Assembly: GCA_012516015.1 (NCBI GenBank)
Contig: JAAYXG010000746.1
Coordinates: 1-9,363, forward strand
Reading direction: 5' to 3'
Source: Lysobacteraceae bacterium
GTDB lineage: Bacteria > Pseudomonadota > Gammaproteobacteria > Steroidobacterales > Steroidobacteraceae
Length of the DNA: 9,363 nt
Part shown: one piece after another, positions 5,962-9,363 of the stretch
Layout of the letters: each line of letters begins with the position of its first letter
Position numbering within the stretch: position 1 is the first letter of the stretch
The notes under the pieces: model-generated
The model's database searches: none
The model's input: the letters and a program-made list of their open reading frames with translations, nothing else
What the model was told of the DNA's origin: nothing
Program-made: the position numbers and the translations under genes

Positions 5962-6519
5962 ATGATCAACGACATCAAGAAAGACGCCGCCGAACGCATG
6001 CAGAAATGCGTGCTCGCCTTCAGAAACGAGCTCAAGCGGTTGCGCACGGGGCGTGCACACACGAGCTTGCTCGAGCACATCAAGGTCGACTACTACGGAT
6101 CCGAGGTGCCCTTGCAGCAGGTGGCGAGCGTCGCCTTGGAGGACGCACGGACCATCACCGTCACGCCATGGGAGAAGACGATGGTCGGCGCGATCGAAAA
6201 GGCGATCATGAAGTCCGATCTTGGCCTGACGCCCAATACGGCAGGCACCGTGATTCGCGTGCCGATGCCGCCGCTCACCGAGGAACGGCGCCGCGACCTT
6301 ACGAAGGTCGTTCGGCACGAGGCTGAGAATGCGCGCGTTGCCGTCCGCAACGTGCGCCGCGACGTCATGAACGATCTCAAGGACCTGCTGAAGGAGAAGC
6401 TCGTGTCGCAGGATGACGATCGGCGCGCGCAGGAGGAGATCCAAAAGCTCACCGACAAATACATCGCCGAGATCGACCAGGCGCTCGCGGAGAAAGAAAA
6501 AGAGGTCATGCAGGTTTGA
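5962..6519 (+). CDS. frr: Ribosome recycling factor
   Basis: RRF works with EF-G to split the post-termination ribosome and free it from mRNA and tRNA. The product is 185 residues, identical in length to E. coli RRF. Domain I (a three-helix bundle from residues 1 to about 30 and 105-185) and the beta-rich domain II (about 31-104) are both complete. Recognisable blocks are [17 protein letters not shown] (24-40), VTPWEKTMV (67-75), [19 protein letters not shown] (92-110) and [12 protein letters not shown] (129-140), which contains R132, the arginine known to be essential in E. coli. The start is supported by family alignment and by a GGAG 5 bases upstream, itself in a hairpin. The gene stands between pyrH and uppS, its conserved place in proteobacteria. 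Confidence 0.98.
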   Translation: MINDIKKDAAERMQKCVLAFRNELKRLRTGRAHTSLLEHIKVDYYGSEVPLQQVASVALEDARTITVTPWEKTMVGAIEKAIMKSDLGLTPNTAGTVIRVPMPPLTEERRRDLTKVVRHEAENARVAVRNVRRDVMNDLKDLLKEKLVSQDDDRRAQEEIQKLTDKYIAEIDQALAEKEKEVMQV

Positions 6520-6549
6520 TGCTGGCCCGAATTCGGACTTGAAGGTGGC

Positions 6550-6645
6550 ATGGCGAGTGGCGCATCGATCATGACTAGGCAGCTTGCGGCGGCAACGCAT
6601 CGGCTCGCGCGACGCAGCACTCCTTCCTGTGGCCGCGACCGATGA
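6550..6645 (+). CDS. Candidate 31-codon upstream ORF coupled to uppS
   Basis: An ATG at 6550 is preceded by GAAGG (6541-6545, 4-base spacing) and opens a 31-codon frame whose TGA (6643-6645) overlaps both possible uppS starts in the sequence ATGATG. The peptide is basic and Arg/Ala/Ser-rich, with no recognised family. The role proposed is translational coupling: ribosomes terminating here could reinitiate on uppS, which has no Shine-Dalgarno of its own. The 122-base frr-uppS spacer has nothing else obvious. A chance ORF of this size in GC-rich DNA is quite possible. Confidence 0.3.
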   Translation: MASGASIMTRQLAAATHRLARRSTPSCGRDR

Positions 6646-7391
6646 TGGCGGCCGATTCGCGCGATTCATCCGATCGTTTGCCGCGACATATCGCCGTCAT
6701 CATGGATGGGAACGGTCGGTGGGCGGCCGCGCGAGCTTTGCCGCGGCCGGCGGGACACAGCATGGGTGTGCGTTCGGTCAGGCAGATCGTGGAGAATTGC
6801 GCGAAACGCGGCGTCGAGGTGCTGACACTCTTTGCCTTTTCCAGCGAGAACTGGAAGCGGCCGAAGGAAGAGGTTTCGATGCTCATGAGCCGCTTTCTGG
6901 AAGCGCTCGACAACGAAGTGGAGAAGCTCCACGAGAACGGCATCCGTCTGCGCTTCATCGGCGCCTTGGAGCAGCTCTCCGAGCCTCTGCGTCTGCAGAT
7001 GCGCGCGGCTTCGGAGCTCACCGCGAACAATCGTCGCATGACCCTCGTCGTCGCTGTGGCGTATGGAGGGCGATGGGATCTCTGCCAAGCCACGAAGTCG
7101 ATCGTGAGCCGCTGCGCCGCCGGCGAGCTCACGGTCGATGAGATCGATGACGCAACGATCGCTCGTCATCTCGCGCTCGCCGACCTTCCGGATCCCGATC
7201 TTCTCATTCGAACCGGAGGAGAGCAGCGCATCAGTAACTTCCTCCTTTGGAACCTGGCCTACACGGAGCTTTATTTTTGCGATGTGCTCTGGCCTGACTT
7301 CGGTGAGGCGGAACTTGCGGCCGCGATCGAGCACTATGGTCGTCGGCAGCGCCGGTTTGGCCTGACCCCAAGCCAGGCAGAGGCGCGCTGA
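6642..7391 (+). CDS. uppS: Undecaprenyl diphosphate synthase (cis-prenyltransferase)
   Basis: UppS condenses eight isopentenyl diphosphates onto farnesyl diphosphate to make undecaprenyl diphosphate, the lipid carrier for peptidoglycan and surface polysaccharides. The product is 249 residues, near E. coli UppS (253). The catalytic motif [13 protein letters not shown] (16-28) includes D22, matching the essential Asp26 of E. coli; GH at 38-39, FSSENW (66-71), and [20 protein letters not shown] (190-209) give the diphosphate-binding and C-terminal signatures. Two adjacent ATGs (6642 and 6645) could start; neither has a Shine-Dalgarno, and the in-frame upstream region has no ATG, GTG or TTG back to a TAG at 6576. 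The stop overlaps the cdsA start by one base (TGATG). With cdsA and dxr it forms a tight envelope-lipid/isoprenoid group. Confidence 0.97.
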   Translation: MMAADSRDSSDRLPRHIAVIMDGNGRWAAARALPRPAGHSMGVRSVRQIVENCAKRGVEVLTLFAFSSENWKRPKEEVSMLMSRFLEALDNEVEKLHENGIRLRFIGALEQLSEPLRLQMRAASELTANNRRMTLVVAVAYGGRWDLCQATKSIVSRCAAGELTVDEIDDATIARHLALADLPDPDLLIRTGGEQRISNFLLWNLAYTELYFCDVLWPDFGEAELAAAIEHYGRRQRRFGLTPSQAEAR

Positions 7392-8185
7392 TGCTGCGGC
7401 AGCGGATCATTACGGCGCTCGCGCTTGCTGCGGCCGCGCTGCTCGTCGTCTTCCTGCTGCCGCACTCGGCCATGATGGCGGTGCTGGGGCTCCTCGTCGT
7501 AGCCGCCGCGTGGGAATGGTCGGCGTTCCCGGGCTTCACGAGCCGTTCAGCACGGGTCGTGTATGTGGTTTGCGTGATACTCGGCGTCGCGGTCGTATGG
7601 TTCCTCGGGCGCCGCGGCGTCGTACTGGATGGCGTGCTGTACGCCGCCGGCGTCTGGTGGCTCATCGCGTTGGTCTGGGTTGTGGCCATACCGGAAAACG
7701 TGAACCGTGTGTCCGCCGGAATTGCCGGACTCTTCGTGCTCGTGCCGGCCTGGCTCGCGCTGGTGAAGCTTCACGAGCACAGTCCGAATCTGATGTTCTT
7801 CGTAATCGTGCTGGTCGTCGCTGCGGATGTAGGCGCTTATTTTTCCGGACGCCGTTTCGGGCGCCACAAGCTCGCGCCGCGCGTGAGCCCCGGCAAGACA
7901 TGGGAGGGCGTCTACGGCGGCGTCATCGCCGCAGCGCTCGTGTCGCTCGTCGGTGTCTATGTGTTCGCCGTGCCCGCTGCACCTTTCATTCTATTGTCGC
8001 TGCTCACCGTGGTTGCCTCCATCGTGGGCGACCTGACGGAAAGCCTGTTCAAACGCCATGCCGGTCTGAAGGACAGCGGCAATCTCCTGCCCGGACATGG
8101 CGGCGTGCTCGATCGTGTGGACAGCGTGACCGCGGCCGCGCCCGTGTTCCTCGTCGGCCTCGAGCGCCTGGGACTGTTCCGATGA
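7391..8185 (+). CDS. cdsA: Phosphatidate cytidylyltransferase (CDP-diacylglycerol synthase)
   Basis: CdsA is an inner-membrane enzyme that makes CDP-diacylglycerol from phosphatidate and CTP, the precursor of all major phospholipids. The 264-residue product has hydrophobic segments at about 7-24, 28-44, 57-72, 83-100, 108-127, 134-150, 175-193 and 197-213, consistent with a polytopic membrane protein. The family signature [20 protein letters not shown] begins at residue 218 and continues to GVLDRVD (ending at 244), with all key residues present. [13 protein letters not shown] (145-157) and SPGKTWEG (166-173) are also typical. The start overlaps the uppS stop by one base and has AGAGG (7379-7383) 7 bases upstream. 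The stop overlaps the dxr ATG by 4 bases. PyrH upstream supplies the pyrimidine pool for the CTP it uses. Confidence 0.97.
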   Translation: MLRQRIITALALAAAALLVVFLLPHSAMMAVLGLLVVAAAWEWSAFPGFTSRSARVVYVVCVILGVAVVWFLGRRGVVLDGVLYAAGVWWLIALVWVVAIPENVNRVSAGIAGLFVLVPAWLALVKLHEHSPNLMFFVIVLVVAADVGAYFSGRRFGRHKLAPRVSPGKTWEGVYGGVIAAALVSLVGVYVFAVPAAPFILLSLLTVVASIVGDLTESLFKRHAGLKDSGNLLPGHGGVLDRVDSVTAAAPVFLVGLERLGLFR

Positions 8186-9363
8186 GCGGGTCGATGCGCA
8201 TCGCCGTGCTCGGTTCGACGGGCAGCATCGGCCTTAATACGCTCGATGTGCTCGCCCGGCACCCGGAGCGCTTCGAGGTCTTCGCGCTAGCGGCCCGCAA
8301 CAACGTCGCCGTCCTGCTGGACCAATGTATTCGCTTCAAGCCGCGCTACGCCGTCGTCGTCGACGCCGACGCAAGCGCGAAGCTGCGCGCCGATTTGCAG
8401 CGTGCGCAAGTGCCGACCCAAGTGCTATCCGGGGCGAGCGGGCTTGCTGACATTGCGGCGCATCCGGACGTGCAGGCAGTGATGGCGGCGATCGTCGGCG
8501 CGGCGGGCTTGCGATCGACCCTTGCAGCGGCCTGTGCGGGCAAGCGGGTCCTGCTGGCCAACAAAGAAGCGCTCGTGATGTCGGGCCCGCTCTTCATGCA
8601 AGCGGTGCGCGAAGGCGGGGCGACGCTTGTGCCGGTCGATAGCGAGCACAACGCGATCTTCCAGTGCATGGGCGGGACTCGGGCGCGCGGCGTGCGACGC
8701 GTGCTCCTGACCGCGTCGGGCGGTCCTTTCCTGCGAGCATCGGCACAAGCGCTGCGTAGCGCTACGCCCGAGCAGGCCTGCGCACACCCGCGCTGGGCGA
8801 TGGGACGGAAGATCTCGGTCGATTCGGCCACGTTGATGAACAAAGGGCTGGAGCTGATCGAGGCCTGTCTGCTGTTCGACCTGGCACCTTCTCGCGTCGA
8901 TGTGGTCGTACACCCTCAAAGCATCGTTCATTCGCTCGTGGAGTACCTGGATGGCTCAATGCTGGCGCAACTCGGTAATCCCGACATGCGTACGCCGATC
9001 GCTCACGCGCTCGGCTGGCCGGAGCGGTTGACCTCCGGTGTAGAATCGTTGGACATCATCCGCACCGCACGATTGGATTTCGAAGCGCCGGACACGACGC
9101 GCTTTCCATGCCTGCGGCTCGCGAGGAGCGCGGCGGAAGCGGGAGGAACCGCGCCGGCGGTGCTGAATGCGGCAAATGAGATCGCGGTCGAAGCTTTTCT
9201 GGAGCGCCGTTTGGCGTTCGTGGACATTCCCGCGGTGATCGAGAGCGTCCTGGAGCAGCACCGCACTGCTCCCATCGTGACGCTCGAAGACGTGCTGAGC
9301 GCAGACGAGTGGGCGCGCCGCGAGGCGCGCGCCGCCGTTGCGCTCGCCGGAGCCTGCGCATGA
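8182..9363 (+). CDS. dxr: 1-deoxy-D-xylulose 5-phosphate reductoisomerase
   Basis: Dxr converts DXP to 2-C-methyl-D-erythritol 4-phosphate with NADPH, the first committed step of the MEP isoprenoid pathway, feeding the precursors that UppS uses. The product is 393 residues (E. coli 398). The NADPH loop is LGSTGSIG (10-17), followed by [12 protein letters not shown] (124-135). Metal ligands are D153 and E155 in [11 protein letters not shown] and E224 in [10 protein letters not shown]; substrate-binding S179, S212, N220 and K221 correspond to E. coli S186, S222, N227 and K228. [16 protein letters not shown] (244-259) and the C-terminal helical domain are complete. The ATG at 8182 overlaps the cdsA stop (ATGA) and aligns with family N-termini; Met5 (8194) is an alternative. 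The stop codon is the last three bases of the window; related genomes usually have rseP next. Confidence 0.97.
   Translation: MSGSMRIAVLGSTGSIGLNTLDVLARHPERFEVFALAARNNVAVLLDQCIRFKPRYAVVVDADASAKLRADLQRAQVPTQVLSGASGLADIAAHPDVQAVMAAIVGAAGLRSTLAAACAGKRVLLANKEALVMSGPLFMQAVREGGATLVPVDSEHNAIFQCMGGTRARGVRRVLLTASGGPFLRASAQALRSATPEQACAHPRWAMGRKISVDSATLMNKGLELIEACLLFDLAPSRVDVVVHPQSIVHSLVEYLDGSMLAQLGNPDMRTPIAHALGWPERLTSGVESLDIIRTARLDFEAPDTTRFPCLRLARSAAEAGGTAPAVLNAANEIAVEAFLERRLAFVDIPAVIESVLEQHRTAPIVTLEDVLSADEWARREARAAVALAGACA

Noticed and set aside
5941..7132. Minus-strand frames of 242 and 185 codons opposite frr and uppS
   Set aside because: They are shadows of certain genes on the plus strand with no recognisable motif.
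7510..8181. A long in-frame extension upstream of dxr that would give a 617-residue protein
   Set aside because: It reads a shifted frame of cdsA, is Arg-rich with no domain, and the dxr family N-terminus and ATGA overlap place the real start at 8182.

Overview
The window is core-genome DNA from a high-GC proteobacterium, most likely a gammaproteobacterium. All eight genes are housekeeping genes in a well-known conserved neighbourhood: glnD and map on the minus strand, then rpsB-tsf-pyrH-frr-uppS-cdsA-dxr on the plus strand. The order frr-uppS-cdsA-dxr matches Pseudomonas and Xanthomonas-like bacteria rather than E. coli, where dxr precedes uppS. The third-position GC bias and the Ala/Arg-rich proteins fit a GC-rich lineage. 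Genus cannot be read from the sequence. I saw no mobile element, CRISPR array, tRNA/rRNA gene or sign of horizontal transfer.

Left arm (1-2774, minus strand): map (type I methionine aminopeptidase) is followed after 6 bases by glnD (PII uridylyltransferase/uridylyl-removing enzyme), probably as one transcript. glnD runs off the left edge. Its frame is open over all 636 codons present, with intact nucleotidyltransferase and HD motifs.

Divergent intergenic region (2685-3002): this holds a near-consensus sigma-70 promoter for rpsB with a GC-rich discriminator, a perfect short inverted repeat upstream of it, a possible weak divergent map promoter, and a structured rpsB 5' leader. The leader offers alternative pairings around the Shine-Dalgarno sequence and probably serves S2 autoregulation.

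Right arm (3003-9363, plus strand): rpsB (S2 with a C-terminal tail of about 100 residues) and tsf (EF-Ts) are separated by 3 bases and end at a clear intrinsic terminator. pyrH (UMP kinase) and frr (ribosome recycling factor) follow, separated by a spacer with a four-copy 7-bp tandem repeat. Then uppS, cdsA and dxr overlap by 1 and 4 bases and are translationally coupled. The genes link translation (S2, EF-Ts, RRF, nascent-protein processing), nitrogen sensing (GlnD), UTP/CTP supply (PyrH), isoprenoid precursors (Dxr), undecaprenyl carrier (UppS) and phospholipid precursors (CdsA).

I do not see an undescribed biological system here. The items most worth a second look are regulatory or structural: the rpsB leader with a possible pseudoknot at the ribosome-binding site, the long acidic/basic S2 tail, a candidate 31-codon upstream ORF coupled to uppS (whose own start lacks a Shine-Dalgarno), and the heptamer array before frr.
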